From the NCBI RefSeq assembly GCF_001457475.1, contig NZ_LN831029.1, positions 1,860,001-1,924,000 of the forward strand: a DNA stretch of 64,000 nucleotides, in the 5' to 3' direction. The notes beneath the pieces are model-generated. The model was given only the letters and a program-made list of their open reading frames with translations, was not told the origin of the DNA and searched no databases. Below, in pieces: positions 38,752-46,599 of the stretch. This DNA is from Achromobacter xylosoxidans (lineage in GTDB: Bacteria; Pseudomonadota; Gammaproteobacteria; Burkholderiales; Burkholderiaceae_B). Both the position numbers and the translations under genes were made by a program. Each line of letters begins with the position of its first letter. Position 1 is the stretch's first letter.

Positions 38752-38889
38752 GGGTACGCTCCCGGTTGCCTTGGCGCGCCGTCGCCGCGCCGCGCTACGC
38801 TTCATGCTAGCGCGCAGCGCGCGCCTTGCCCAGTGGCCGCGCGCGCCCATGCTAGGATTTGCGCCGACATCAATCCAGGAGGCTTACCC

Positions 38890-39135
38890 ATGGACACCCA
38901 GGAACAAATCGCGGTCATCGTGCATACCATCTCGCACCAGGGCGGCCGCATCGATGCGCTCAATTCGGCGTTGTTGACGATGCTGCACCTGGCCAAGGCT
39001 TCGCCCGGACTGCGCGAGGCGATCGAGGCCCAGCTGGAGCAAAACTATTCCAGCCTGCTCGCCCGTTCCGAAAACCCGCAGTACGTGGCCGGATTCGAGA
39101 GCGTGCGCGACCAGATCGTCGCTGCGCTCAAGTAG
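38890..39135 (+). CDS. Small helical protein, unknown
   Basis: The 81-residue protein (MDTQEQIAVIVHTISHQGGRIDALNSAL...) is almost all helix, acidic, and without a signal peptide. A perfect AGGAGG ribosome-binding site lies 7 bp before the ATG, so expression is likely. I do not recognise a family. A DnaA-box-like repeat follows 25 bp after the stop. It is divergent from the HTH protein gene. Confidence 0.72.
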   Translation: MDTQEQIAVIVHTISHQGGRIDALNSALLTMLHLAKASPGLREAIEAQLEQNYSSLLARSENPQYVAGFESVRDQIVAALK

Positions 39136-39159
39136 CCACACAGTCTCACGGCCCGCCGA

Positions 39160-39200
39160 AGTTACCCACAACTTCTGTGGACAAGCCTTGGGATAGCGCT
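39160..39200. repeat. Short dispersed repeat with inverted DnaA-box-like pair (copy 1)
   Basis: TTACCCACA (39162-39170) and TGTGGACAA (39176-39184) face each other 14 bp apart, start to start, and are followed by GCCTTGGGATAG-CGCTG. A second copy with the same spacing lies at 42867-42907. TTACCCACA differs from the DnaA consensus TTATCCACA at one position, and TTGTCCACA on the other strand also by one. Confidence 0.7.
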
Positions 39201-39331
39201 GGCATAGGATGCCTTTTTCCTTTGTTTACAACGGCTTGCAAAGTGCGATCAAAGGCGGCGCCAGAGTCGCCCACGAGCGGCGCCTGACGCAGGCCGGCAA
39301 GGGTCACGCAAGCCGGGTAATATGCCGCCCC

Positions 39332-39604
39332 ATGCGGAATCAGTATCCATTGGAACACCGGAACCGTGGCCTGGCGGCCCGGGGTTCGGAAGCGGCAAAG
39401 CTGGCGGCCTTCGACCCCGGCAAACTTTCTCCCGAGGCGCGCCAGAGCTGGGAGCGCCTGGGCCATGGCTTCAAGGCCTGGCACGACTTCGACCAGCGCC
39501 ATCCGGTCCTGCGGCGGCTGGCCCTATTGCCCTTCATCGGCGCGTTGTATCGCAAGGCGCGCCGCCGCCACGTGATGCGCGCCAGCGGCAAGCTGGTTTT
39601 CTGA
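39332..39604 (+). CDS. Small basic hypothetical protein
   Basis: The 90-residue frame (MRNQYPLEHRNRGLAARGSEAAKLAAFDPGKLSPEARQSW...) is rich in Arg and ends in a hydrophobic LALLPFIGALYRKARRR stretch. The start is uncertain: 39332 lacks a good ribosome-binding site and the frame is open back to 39209. It is convergent with the DedA gene. No family is recognised; it could be a short membrane-associated protein. Confidence 0.5.
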   Translation: MRNQYPLEHRNRGLAARGSEAAKLAAFDPGKLSPEARQSWERLGHGFKAWHDFDQRHPVLRRLALLPFIGALYRKARRRHVMRASGKLVF

Positions 39605-39639
39605 CACGGCATCCGCCTGGCGCCGCCGCGCATAGGGCC

Positions 39640-40209
39640 CTAGCGCCGCCGACGGCGGCGCGCATACCACCAATACACCAGCCAGGTTGCCGCGCCGATC
39701 ACGGCGGCCACCGCCAGCTTGGTTTCCACGCCGTGCAAGCGGCCGAGCAGGGACTCGATGGTCTGCCCGAACAGATAGCCCACCAGGCTGAAGCACAGCG
39801 CCCAGATGGCGGCGGCAAGGGCGTTGAGCGCGAGAAAGCGCATGGGCGGAACCTGCGAGACCCCTAGCGCCACCGGTCCCACGGTGCGCAGGCCGTAGAG
39901 AAAGCGCAGCGCCAGGATGAAGCCGTGCGGATAGCGGTCGACCGCGGCCAGGGCCTTGCCGAAGGCCGGTTGCGCACGGATGCGCCGCACGTAGCGATGT
40001 TCGCGATAGCGCCTGCCAAGGTAGAACAGCGCCTGGTCGGCCAGGAACGAGCCCGCGAATGCGCACAGCATCACGTAGGGCAGGTGCAGCAGCCGCTGGT
40101 GCGACAGGAAACCCGCCAGCACCACCACGCTTTCCCCTTCGAGCAGGGTGCCGCCGAAGACCGCCCACAGGCCATAGTCGACGATGAACTGGTGCAACTG
40201 CGGATTCAT
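39640..40209 (-). CDS. DedA-family membrane protein
   Basis: The 189-residue protein has the DedA arrangement: YGLWAVFGGTLLEGESVVVLAGFLS, the reentrant GSFLADQALFYLGRRYRE, then GLRTVGPVALGVSQVPPMRFLALNALAAAIWA with the conserved Arg/Gly/Pro signature, and a basic tail. DedA proteins flip undecaprenyl phosphate or other lipids across the inner membrane. The start overlaps the stop of the upstream MocR gene as ATGA, so the two are translationally coupled. Confidence 0.9.
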   Translation of the reverse strand: MNPQLHQFIVDYGLWAVFGGTLLEGESVVVLAGFLSHQRLLHLPYVMLCAFAGSFLADQALFYLGRRYREHRYVRRIRAQPAFGKALAAVDRYPHGFILALRFLYGLRTVGPVALGVSQVPPMRFLALNALAAAIWALCFSLVGYLFGQTIESLLGRLHGVETKLAVAAVIGAATWLVYWWYARRRRRR

Positions 40210-41645
40210 GGCTGGCGCGCGCCCACGATTCGCGCCAGGGTCACCAGCGCCCGCGCGATTTCGGGGGTGTGGCGCTGGCCACAACTGATGCGCAGGAAAT
40301 GGTTATAGCGCGCGCTGTTGGAAAACATGGCGCCGGGCGCCACGCGGATGCCCTGTTGCAGGGCGGCTTCGAACACTTCCAGCCCGGAGCGGCCGTCCGG
40401 CATTTCGACCCACAGCAGCATGCCGCCGGTAGGCATGCTGAGGCGGGTGCCGCGCGGGAAGTGCGCGGCGATGACTTCGGCGGTCTGGTCGCGCTGCGTC
40501 TTCAGGAGCCGGCGCAGCCGCGCCAGGTGCCGGTCGTAGGCGCGCGAGCCCAGGTACTCGGCGACCGCCATCTGCGCCAGCGGCTCGTTGGGCCGGCTTT
40601 GCGCGAATTTCAGCATCGCGATGCGGGCCTTCCAGCGGCCGCCCAGCAGCCAGCCCAATCGCATGCCGGGCGCCAGCGTCTTGTGCATCGACGCGCAGTA
40701 GATGACGTTGCCGGTGGGGTCCCAGGACTTGGCGGCGGGCAGCGGGGTGTCGTCGTCGGTCAGCGCGCCATAGGTGTCGTCTTCGATCAACGGCACTTGT
40801 TGGCGTTCGCACAAGGCCACCAGCCGCGCCTTCTCGGCATCCGGCATGACGCAGCCGAGCGGATTCTGGAAATTGGGCACCACCACCACCGCGCGGATGT
40901 TGCCGTGGGTCTGGAAGGCCAGGTCCAGCGCTTCGATCGACAGTCCGTGCTGCGGGCTGGTGGGAATTTCCAGCGCGCGCATGCCCAGGCTTTCGAGGAT
41001 CTGCAGCAGCCCGAAGTAGGTCGGCGATTCGACGGCGATGGTATCGCCCGGGCGCGCCACCGCGCGCAGCGCCAGGTTCAGCGCTTCGATGCAGCCGTGC
41101 GTGACGATGACGTCGTCGGGGGTGGCATTGATACCGTTGGCCAGGGCGCGTCGCGCCAGCACGGTGCGCAGTTCCGGGTGGCCCTGCGGCGGCACCGGGC
41201 TGACCAGCACCTGCGGCGCCTGCCGCAGCGCGCGGATCATGGCCTGCTTCAGGTCTTCCATGGGATAGGCGTCCGGCACCGCCGCGGCCAGCGCGAAATT
41301 GGCGCTGACGGGATGGGCCTCGCATTTGGCGACGAAGTCCGACACGCGGTCGTGGATGCCGACGTACTGGGCGGCGCCCAGCGCCTGGCGGATGTCGGGT
41401 TCGTTGACCGGCGGAATGCTGTTGCGGCGTGGCTTGAGGACGAAATAGCCGGACCGTGGCCGGGCCTCGATCAGGCCGTCGTCTTCCAGCAGCCGGCAGG
41501 CCTGCAAAGCGGTCGACAGGCTGACGTGGTGGGTGCGCACCAGGGTGCGCACGGAAGGCATGCGCTGGTCGGGGGCCAGGACCCCGGTCTGAATGGCGCG
41601 CCGGTAGTGGTTCGCCAGGCGGAGATATAGCGGTTGCGGGTCCAT
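40206..41645 (-). CDS. MocR-type regulator (GntR helix-turn-helix fused to PLP aminotransferase fold)
   Basis: The 479-residue protein begins with a GntR winged helix (PLYLRLANHYRRAIQTGVLAPDQRMPSVRTLVRTHHVSLST, residues 3-50). After a linker it continues as a fold-type I aminotransferase with the PLP-lysine motif ASMHKTLAPGMRLGW. MocR proteins sense PLP-bound amines or amino acids and usually regulate a divergent gene, here the DUF2917 gene. The shared gap contains two GTACA sequences (41700-41704 and 41739-41743) about 39 bp apart that could be a direct-repeat site. DedA follows by ATGA overlap. Confidence 0.93.
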   Translation of the reverse strand: MDPQPLYLRLANHYRRAIQTGVLAPDQRMPSVRTLVRTHHVSLSTALQACRLLEDDGLIEARPRSGYFVLKPRRNSIPPVNEPDIRQALGAAQYVGIHDRVSDFVAKCEAHPVSANFALAAAVPDAYPMEDLKQAMIRALRQAPQVLVSPVPPQGHPELRTVLARRALANGINATPDDVIVTHGCIEALNLALRAVARPGDTIAVESPTYFGLLQILESLGMRALEIPTSPQHGLSIEALDLAFQTHGNIRAVVVVPNFQNPLGCVMPDAEKARLVALCERQQVPLIEDDTYGALTDDDTPLPAAKSWDPTGNVIYCASMHKTLAPGMRLGWLLGGRWKARIAMLKFAQSRPNEPLAQMAVAEYLGSRAYDRHLARLRRLLKTQRDQTAEVIAAHFPRGTRLSMPTGGMLLWVEMPDGRSGLEVFEAALQQGIRVAPGAMFSNSARYNHFLRISCGQRHTPEIARALVTLARIVGARQP

Positions 41646-41814
41646 GCGCCGATCATGCTCCCCTGGGTTGGGTTGAGGGTAGGCACAGATTCACGCAAAG
41701 TACACCATAACAGGGCCAAAATCGGAAGACTGCATCGGTACAGAAAGCCGGATTGTGTGGCTGTTGCGCAAAGCAGGGCGCGCGTAGCCTGTGAGGGTCA
41801 GATTGGAGATGACC

Positions 41815-42195
41815 ATGGCCCTTTTTTCCGCCCCCGAACCGCAATCCCTACGCTTCGACCTGCCGGCCGGCGCCAGCCGGCAAGTACGCCTGCGTGCCGG
41901 GGCCGCCGTCGTCTGCGTCAGCGGCCGCCTGATCGCGATCGATCCGTCATACCGGCCCGATTTGCCGCCCGGCGCGCGTTTGGCGCCGTCGCCGCCGTTG
42001 AATGCAGGCGAAACCTATTGCCTGGCGGAAGGGGGCTGGCTGGCATTGAGCGCGGTGACATCGGCCCAGGTGATCTGCCTGGATCCGCCGGGCATGGCGG
42101 CCCGTGCCGTGGCGGTCCTGGCCCGCCTTTTGCACCTGGGACGGGGCAATGGCGCGCCGGCGCGCCTGGGTGCAATGCACAAGATTTCAAAATGA
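41815..42195 (+). CDS. DUF2917 cupin-like small protein
   Basis: The 126-residue protein matches DUF2917: an N-terminal RFDLPAGASRQVRLRAGAAVVCVSGRLIAIDP segment and a later LNAGETYCLAEGGWLALSA, a cupin-like beta layout. Function is unknown. The ATG at 41815 has GGAG 6 bp upstream; another ATG lies at 41809. It is divergent from the MocR regulator gene, which probably controls it. Its 3' end overlaps the probable promoter of the tRNA gene. Confidence 0.75.
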   Translation: MALFSAPEPQSLRFDLPAGASRQVRLRAGAAVVCVSGRLIAIDPSYRPDLPPGARLAPSPPLNAGETYCLAEGGWLALSAVTSAQVICLDPPGMAARAVAVLARLLHLGRGNGAPARLGAMHKISK

Positions 42196-42203
42196 TGTAT
42201 GAT
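42176..42203 (+). promoter_or_regulatory. Promoter of initiator tRNA
   Basis: TGCACA (42176-42181) and TATGAT (42198-42203) are separated by 16 bp, with transcription expected near 42210, just ahead of the mature tRNA. The -35 lies inside the end of the DUF2917 gene. Confidence 0.55.
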
Positions 42204-42215
42204 TCACACATCAGA

Positions 42216-42292
<77 letters not shown>

Positions 42293-42351
42293 GTTTCCAG
42301 CAGTACCCGGCGCCATCGGCGGCAAGGTTCCAAGCCTCTGCCAGCGCTGCG

Positions 42352-42384
42352 AAAAAACCGTGACACGCGTCGCGGTTTTTTTTT
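42352..42384 (+). terminator. Intrinsic terminator after tRNA-fMet
   Basis: The stem AACCGTGA / TCGCGGTT (one G-U) with loop CACGCG is followed by seven Ts, about 60 bp downstream of the tRNA. Confidence 0.8.
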
Positions 42385-42515
42385 CGTCCTTCGCTTGCCT
42401 TGCATCAAGCCATCGTTCCAGTCCGGAGTTTCCCTGGGTCCACGGACCGCACAGCCGGCGGGCGCTGCGCTACCATGGCTCAAGCGCGCGAGTCCGCCGC
42501 ATACGAGGAGGGTCC

Positions 42516-42860
42516 ATGGGCACGGCAAAATACGATCATCCCGGCTATGTCGCCGATACCGGCGCCGAAGGCAAGTACCACGTGGGCATCTGGTGCCCGC
42601 ACGGCTATCCGGCCCACATCCATATCGGCCGGCCCGCCGAACGCGGCGATCCGCAGGCGCTTCTGCGATTGCGCATTCCCGATGGGGTGTTCCAGTCCTT
42701 GCCCGACGATCCCGAAACCCTCTGCCGCCGGGCTCTAGGCCAGGCCTTGGGGGCGGGGCTGTTGCGCGCCGTGGCCGTCGACGGCGAATACCAGGAGCTG
42801 CGTTTCCAACTCGATGCCGAACCCTGGTCGGGCCCGATGCAGGCGGCCGGCAACGCCTAG
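42516..42860 (+). CDS. Small hypothetical protein, metal-ligand-rich N-terminus
   Basis: The 114-residue protein begins MGTAKYDHPGYVADTGAEGKYHVGIWCPHGYPAHIHIGRP, rich in His plus one Cys. The second half (LRLRIPDGVFQSLPDDPETLCRRALGQAL) is helical. GAGGAGG lies just upstream. I do not recognise a family; metal binding is possible but unproven. A DnaA-box-like repeat begins 6 bp after the stop. Confidence 0.68.
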   Translation: MGTAKYDHPGYVADTGAEGKYHVGIWCPHGYPAHIHIGRPAERGDPQALLRLRIPDGVFQSLPDDPETLCRRALGQALGAGLLRAVAVDGEYQELRFQLDAEPWSGPMQAAGNA

Positions 42861-42866
42861 GCTGGA

Positions 42867-42907
42867 GTTACCCACAGCGATTGTGGACAAGCCTTGGGAT
42901 AGACGCT
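42867..42907. repeat. Short dispersed repeat with inverted DnaA-box-like pair (copy 2)
   Basis: TTACCCACA (42869-42877) and TGTGGACAA (42883-42891) with the same 14-bp pitch as copy 1 at 39160, and the same GCCTTGGGATAG tail. Both copies start shortly after the stop codon of a small gene. Confidence 0.7.
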
Positions 42908-42962
42908 GTGCATGTCTCGATATGGCAGCAATATCAAGGGCTTGGCCGCGGCGATGAAAAAA

Positions 42963-42983
42963 TGCCCCATACGGGGCTTTTTT
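42963..42983 (+). terminator. Intrinsic terminator downstream of the 114-residue protein gene
   Basis: GCCCC-atac-GGGGC followed by six Ts, with As before it on the other side, about 100 bp after the stop of the small gene and before the flavoprotein gene. Confidence 0.78.
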
Positions 42984-43117
42984 CATTCCGGCGGCAGGCG
43001 CCGTGACGCGTGCGACAATCGCAGCCCCGGCGGCGTGTGCCGCCTCGGTAATTCCGGATTCCTCCTCATGCATTGCAACCCGCATCCGTTCCGTGGCGGC
43101 GCGAAGGCGCCAGCGCC

Positions 43118-44368
43118 ATGAGCGCGTCCTCCTGGCGCGTGGCCGTCATCGGCGGCGGGCCGGCAGGCCTGATGGCCGCCGAAGGCCTGGCCGCGCGCGG
43201 CATCCAGGTCGATGTATACGACGCGATGCCATCGGTGGGCCGCAAATTCCTGATGGCCGGCCGTGGCGGGTTGAACCTCACCCACAGTGAAGCCGCGGCG
43301 CCGTTCCTGGCGCGCTACGGCGCGCGCGCCGCGCAGATCGAACCCTGGCTGCGCGCGCTGGATGGCGATGGCCTGCGCGCCTGGGCGCGACAGCTCGGCA
43401 TCGAGACCTTCGTGGGGTCGTCGGGGCGGGTCTTCCCCGCGGAAATGAAGGCCGCGCCCTTGTTGCGGGCCTGGCTGGCGCGCTTGCGAGCGAGCGGCGT
43501 ACGCTTCCACATGCGTCACCGTTGGCTGGGCTGGCCGCCGGCCGAGCGGCCCGACGCGGCCAGCCTGCGCTTTGATACACCCGACGGCGTTCGCACCCAG
43601 GCGGCGGACGCCGTGGTGCTGGCGCTGGGCGGCGGAAGCTGGGCCAAACTGGGCTCCGATGGCGCGTGGCTGCCGGGACTGGCGGCGCACGGCATTGCCA
43701 TGGCGCCCCTGCGGGCGGCCAATTGCGGCTTCGAGGTGGCGTGGTCCTCGCATTTTCGCCAGCGCCATGCCGGCCAGCCGGTCAAGTCGGTCACGCTGCG
43801 CTGTGTCGGCGACGCCGGACCCGGGCCGGCCCGCCAGGGCGAATTCGTGGTGACCGAGAGCGGCATCGAGGGCAGCCTGGTGTATGCGTTGTCGGCGCTT
43901 TTGCGCGACCGGATCGAAGCGGCCGGGCAGGCCGTGGCGCTGCTCGATCTGGCGCCGGACTGGAGCGACGAAAAGGTACTGGCCGCGATCAGGCATCCGC
44001 GTGGCGCGCGTTCGATGTCGAGCCACTTGCAGAGCAGGCTGGGGCTGACGGGAGTCAAGGCGGGGTTGCTGCGCGAATGCGCGGGCGCCGACGATTATCG
44101 CGACCCGGCGCGCCTGGGCCGATTGATCAAGGCCTTGCCATTGGTATTGCAGCGGACCCGTCCGATCGACGAGGCCATCAGCACGGCGGGGGGCGTGTGC
44201 TTCGACGCGTTGGCGCCCGGCCTGATGTTGCGCCAGGCGCCGGGCGTGTTCTGCGCGGGCGAGATGCTGGATTGGGAAGCCCCGACAGGCGGCTACCTGC
44301 TGACCGCGTGCATGGCCAGCGGCGTGATTGCCGCCGAGGGCGTGGCGCGGTTCCTGGCGAGCCGCTGA
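43118..44368 (+). CDS. HI0933-like FAD flavoprotein (TIGR03862 type)
   Basis: The 416-residue flavoprotein has an N-terminal FAD-binding VAVIGGGPAGLMAAEGLAARG, the family motif GRKFLMAGRGGLNLTH and a C-terminal CFDALAPGLMLRQAPGVFCAGEMLDWEAPTGGYLLTACMASG. It belongs to the HI0933/BaiN-like group, whose members are NAD(P)H- or flavin-linked reductases of unknown substrate; this branch is usually labelled TIGR03862. The start at 43118 (MSASSWRVAVIGGG) gives the family N-terminus. The ribosome-binding site is weak. The gene is convergent with the minus-strand pair at 44375-45199. Confidence 0.9.
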   Translation: MSASSWRVAVIGGGPAGLMAAEGLAARGIQVDVYDAMPSVGRKFLMAGRGGLNLTHSEAAAPFLARYGARAAQIEPWLRALDGDGLRAWARQLGIETFVGSSGRVFPAEMKAAPLLRAWLARLRASGVRFHMRHRWLGWPPAERPDAASLRFDTPDGVRTQAADAVVLALGGGSWAKLGSDGAWLPGLAAHGIAMAPLRAANCGFEVAWSSHFRQRHAGQPVKSVTLRCVGDAGPGPARQGEFVVTESGIEGSLVYALSALLRDRIEAAGQAVALLDLAPDWSDEKVLAAIRHPRGARSMSSHLQSRLGLTGVKAGLLRECAGADDYRDPARLGRLIKALPLVLQRTRPIDEAISTAGGVCFDALAPGLMLRQAPGVFCAGEMLDWEAPTGGYLLTACMASGVIAAEGVARFLASR

Positions 44369-44374
44369 GCGGCT

Positions 44375-44776
44375 TCAGGAGCCGTTGGGATAGGGCGCGG
44401 CGCTCTGCGCCGGGCGCGGCGCCAGGTCGTTGACCACGTGGCCGACCACAGCCGGCCCCTCGGGTTGCGTGACGATGCCGATGACCCGGGTGATGGCACT
44501 GGCCGGCATGCTGGTGCCCTGGCCGGGATCCTGCACCAATTGCCAGATCCTGGCGTCCCCGGAAAAACCATCGGTTTCCGTGCTGTCGGGGGCATCCAGA
44601 CAGCTGCGGGCGAATACTGACCAGTCGGAGGCGCTGCAGGGCAGGCCGTGGGCGGTGGCCAGGCGGGCCAACGCCAGGGGCGCGTCCGCCTGGCTCGCGG
44701 CATGTTGCGCGGCCGCGCCCAACGAGACATCCAGCGACAGCAGGCGGAGGAACTCTACGACGTTGTCGGTATTCAT
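44375..44776 (-). CDS. Hypothetical protein with Nif11-like N-terminus
   Basis: The first 60 or so of 133 residues (MNTDNVVEFLRLLSLDVSLG, then a helix around AAAQHAASQADAPLALARLA, then HGLPCSASDWSVFARSC) follow the length, spacing and hydrophobic pattern of the Nif11 domain, found in nitrogen-fixation-associated proteins and in leader peptides of modified peptides. The remaining Pro/Ala/Gly-rich tail has no GG cleavage motif followed by a Cys-rich core. GGGAG lies before the start. It forms a minus-strand pair with the gene 63 bp upstream. The Nif11 similarity is judged by eye only. Confidence 0.6.
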   Translation of the reverse strand: MNTDNVVEFLRLLSLDVSLGAAAQHAASQADAPLALARLATAHGLPCSASDWSVFARSCLDAPDSTETDGFSGDARIWQLVQDPGQGTSMPASAITRVIGIVTQPEGPAVVGHVVNDLAPRPAQSAAPYPNGS

Positions 44777-44839
44777 GCTGCGGTCTCCCTCTTGTTGGAG
44801 CTGTTCTGGCCGGTCGCCGACAGGCGCGCCGGGGCGGGG

Positions 44840-45199
44840 TCAGCCGGGTGCTTGGCCAAGCATCGCGACCAGCGACTGTTTCAGGCGCGACGAAAAAATG
44901 GGTACCGTATGTGAGACGCCGCTGCGGTCGACGCCTTCCTTGAGCTGCACCGACTGCCCCAGGAAAATCTCGGGCGCCGCGGCGATGTCGTTGTATCGGA
45001 CCAGCAATTGGTCGACTTGTTCCTGGGCATCCGCCAGGGTGCTGCTGGCCGCCAGTTGGCCGGCGGCGTGCGCCTGCAGGATGCGGTGCAGATCGTCGAT
45101 GAAGAGCGCCAATGCGGCCTGGCCGCGGCATTGCGGCTGTTCCCAGCCCCATGCCTGGGGCCCGCCGCCCGTGTTTTCCGATAGGTGTTTCGTGGTCAT
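44840..45199 (-). CDS. Hypothetical helical protein paired with Nif11-like gene
   Basis: The 119-residue protein (MTTKHLSENTGGGPQAWGWEQPQCRGQAALALFIDDLHRILQAHAAG...) is mostly helical with a low-complexity head. It has no signal peptide or known motif. AGGATTC precedes the start. It lies 63 bp ahead of the Nif11-like gene on the same strand and is probably co-transcribed. No modifying enzyme is encoded next to it. Confidence 0.6.
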   Translation of the reverse strand: MTTKHLSENTGGGPQAWGWEQPQCRGQAALALFIDDLHRILQAHAAGQLAASSTLADAQEQVDQLLVRYNDIAAAPEIFLGQSVQLKEGVDRSGVSHTVPIFSSRLKQSLVAMLGQAPG

Positions 45200-45367
45200 T
45201 GGAGAATCCTAATCGATTGCCGGCAAATACGCGACAGGCCGCGCAAGGCCGGGCCATGTGACCGCGCGGTTGGCCAGGCCGGCGAGGGACGCCAGCGACA
45301 CAGCGCGCAAAACGGCGGTCTTTGCGGTATGCTGGCTTCGGTTTTCACGCCTCGATAGGAGATGCCC

Positions 45368-45499
45368 ATGAAGAACAAAGTCATTCTCGTGATGCTGCTT
45401 TCGATTGCCGCCATGTCGGCGGGGTGCAATACCGTGGCAGGGGCCGGCAAGGACATCCAGCGCGGTGGCGAGAAAATCGAGGGCGCCGCGACCAAGTAA
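45368..45499 (+). CDS. Entericidin-family small lipoprotein
   Basis: The 43-residue protein has a lipoprotein signal ending MSAGC, then NTVAGAGKDIQRGGEKIEGAATK. The Cys-Asn-Thr-x-x-Gly-xx-Gly-Lys-Asp-Ile-xx-Gly-Gly pattern is the entericidin A/B signature. Entericidins are small membrane lipoproteins linked to stationary-phase or osmotic stress. AGGAG lies 7 bp upstream of the ATG at 45368; an ATG at 45362 is also in frame. It is too short to be caught by most frame scans. Confidence 0.85.
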   Translation: MKNKVILVMLLSIAAMSAGCNTVAGAGKDIQRGGEKIEGAATK

Positions 45500-45657
45500 T
45501 CCGGGCAGGCGAGCCGGGCAAGCAAGTCTCGGCCGGCATGGGTTTCGCGCTTCGCGGCGCGGCCAGGGCCACGCAGGAATGTTGCGGCATTTCGGGCGTG
45601 GCCTTTTTGCGTGCGCTGGCATAATCGCGGAATCCGAATCCGATGGCAGGAAGAATC

Positions 45658-46083
45658 ATGCGCAAGTCTGTGTGGGTGGGCGTCACGTTGATGGCCTTGT
45701 TGGGTGGTTGCGCCAGCACGGGCGTCTACGAGTCCGAAACCACGCTGAAGGAAACCTTCAGCGTGGATACCAATTACCAGGCTGCCTTCCGCCGCGCGGG
45801 CGAATACGTGCGCACCTGCCACGTCAACGTGCAGCATCCCTACAACGTCGCCTATGCGTGGAAGCACGTCATCGGCGAGAAGGGCGCCCCCGACGAGGTG
45901 CAGGTCTACAAGGTGGGTGAAACCGCCAAGATCCTGGAGCTGGTGTCCGCCGAGTCCGACGGGCCGGCCAAGGCCAAGGTCACCGTGACGGTGCTGGGCG
46001 AGGGCCGCTGGGACGCGGCCGAGATCGCCGCCGCCCGCGCGTCGATCCAGAGCGCCACCCCCGTCTGCCGCAAGGGCGACTAG
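45658..46083 (+). CDS. Lipoprotein of unknown function
   Basis: The 141-residue protein starts with a signal peptide and lipobox LLGGC (MRKSVWVGVTLMALLGGCASTGVYESET). The mature part contains NYQAAFRRAGEYVRTCHVNVQHPYNVAYAWKHVIGEKG and ends with a Cys, so one disulfide is possible between the two. The start is at 45658 with AGGAAG upstream. It lies 2 bp before the next membrane-protein gene, with which it is surely co-expressed. The family looks Burkholderiales-restricted, but I do not recognise it. Confidence 0.82.
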   Translation: MRKSVWVGVTLMALLGGCASTGVYESETTLKETFSVDTNYQAAFRRAGEYVRTCHVNVQHPYNVAYAWKHVIGEKGAPDEVQVYKVGETAKILELVSAESDGPAKAKVTVTVLGEGRWDAAEIAAARASIQSATPVCRKGD

Positions 46084-46085
46084 GC

Positions 46086-46499
46086 ATGGACCCGCGCGCC
46101 CGGCAGATCCGCGCCGCAGGTTTGCCGTTCGCGCTGCTGACGGGCGCTTTTCGCCTGCTGGGCTGGTTGAACGGCGGCGCCGCGCTGGGCCTGGTGGCAT
46201 TCGTGCTCGGCATGGTGGGCGGCGACATCGCCGCGCCCGATCTGCAATTGCCGCTGTTCTTCCTGCTGGCGGGCCTGCTGGTGGCTTGCCTGGGCGTGTT
46301 GTTCGCCTACCTGGCGCAGGTCAGTCTGTTGCGCCAGGGCTACACCGGTCGCCTGGGCCGCGGCCACCTGCCGGCGCAGATACTGGCCATGCTCTGCTAC
46401 GTGGCCAGCGCCCTGGCATTTTGCGCCGCCTGCTGGCTGGCCGCCGGGCAGGGCGCCACCGATGCCGCCTCGCAAATGACGACTTACGCCACGCTTTGA
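46086..46499 (+). CDS. Small membrane protein
   Basis: The 137-residue protein has three hydrophobic segments (about residues 30-45, 56-78, 97-118) and an amphipathic N-terminus. No known family is recognised. It starts 2 bp after the lipoprotein gene stop, so it is coupled to it. The next gene has its own promoter region. Confidence 0.75.
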   Translation: MDPRARQIRAAGLPFALLTGAFRLLGWLNGGAALGLVAFVLGMVGGDIAAPDLQLPLFFLLAGLLVACLGVLFAYLAQVSLLRQGYTGRLGRGHLPAQILAMLCYVASALAFCAACWLAAGQGATDAASQMTTYATL

Positions 46500-46519
46500 A
46501 TTTTCAGGGTAAACCCGTG

Positions 46520-46566
46520 TGCGCAAAAATGTTGGACTTGCGCATGCGTTGAGAATAATATGCGCA
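46520..46566 (+). promoter_or_regulatory. pyrB promoter with three TGCGCA sites
   Basis: TTGGAC (46532-46537) and AATAAT (46554-46559; 16-bp spacer) or TAATAT (46556-46561; 18 bp) form a plausible promoter. The 6-bp palindrome TGCGCA occurs at 46520, 46539 and 46561, i.e. just upstream, inside and immediately downstream of the core promoter. The ATCase encoded here carries a helix-turn-helix, so autoregulation is conceivable. Confidence 0.5.
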
Positions 46567-46599
46567 GTGCGTATACAAACCCATTCTCCGGGACCTGCC

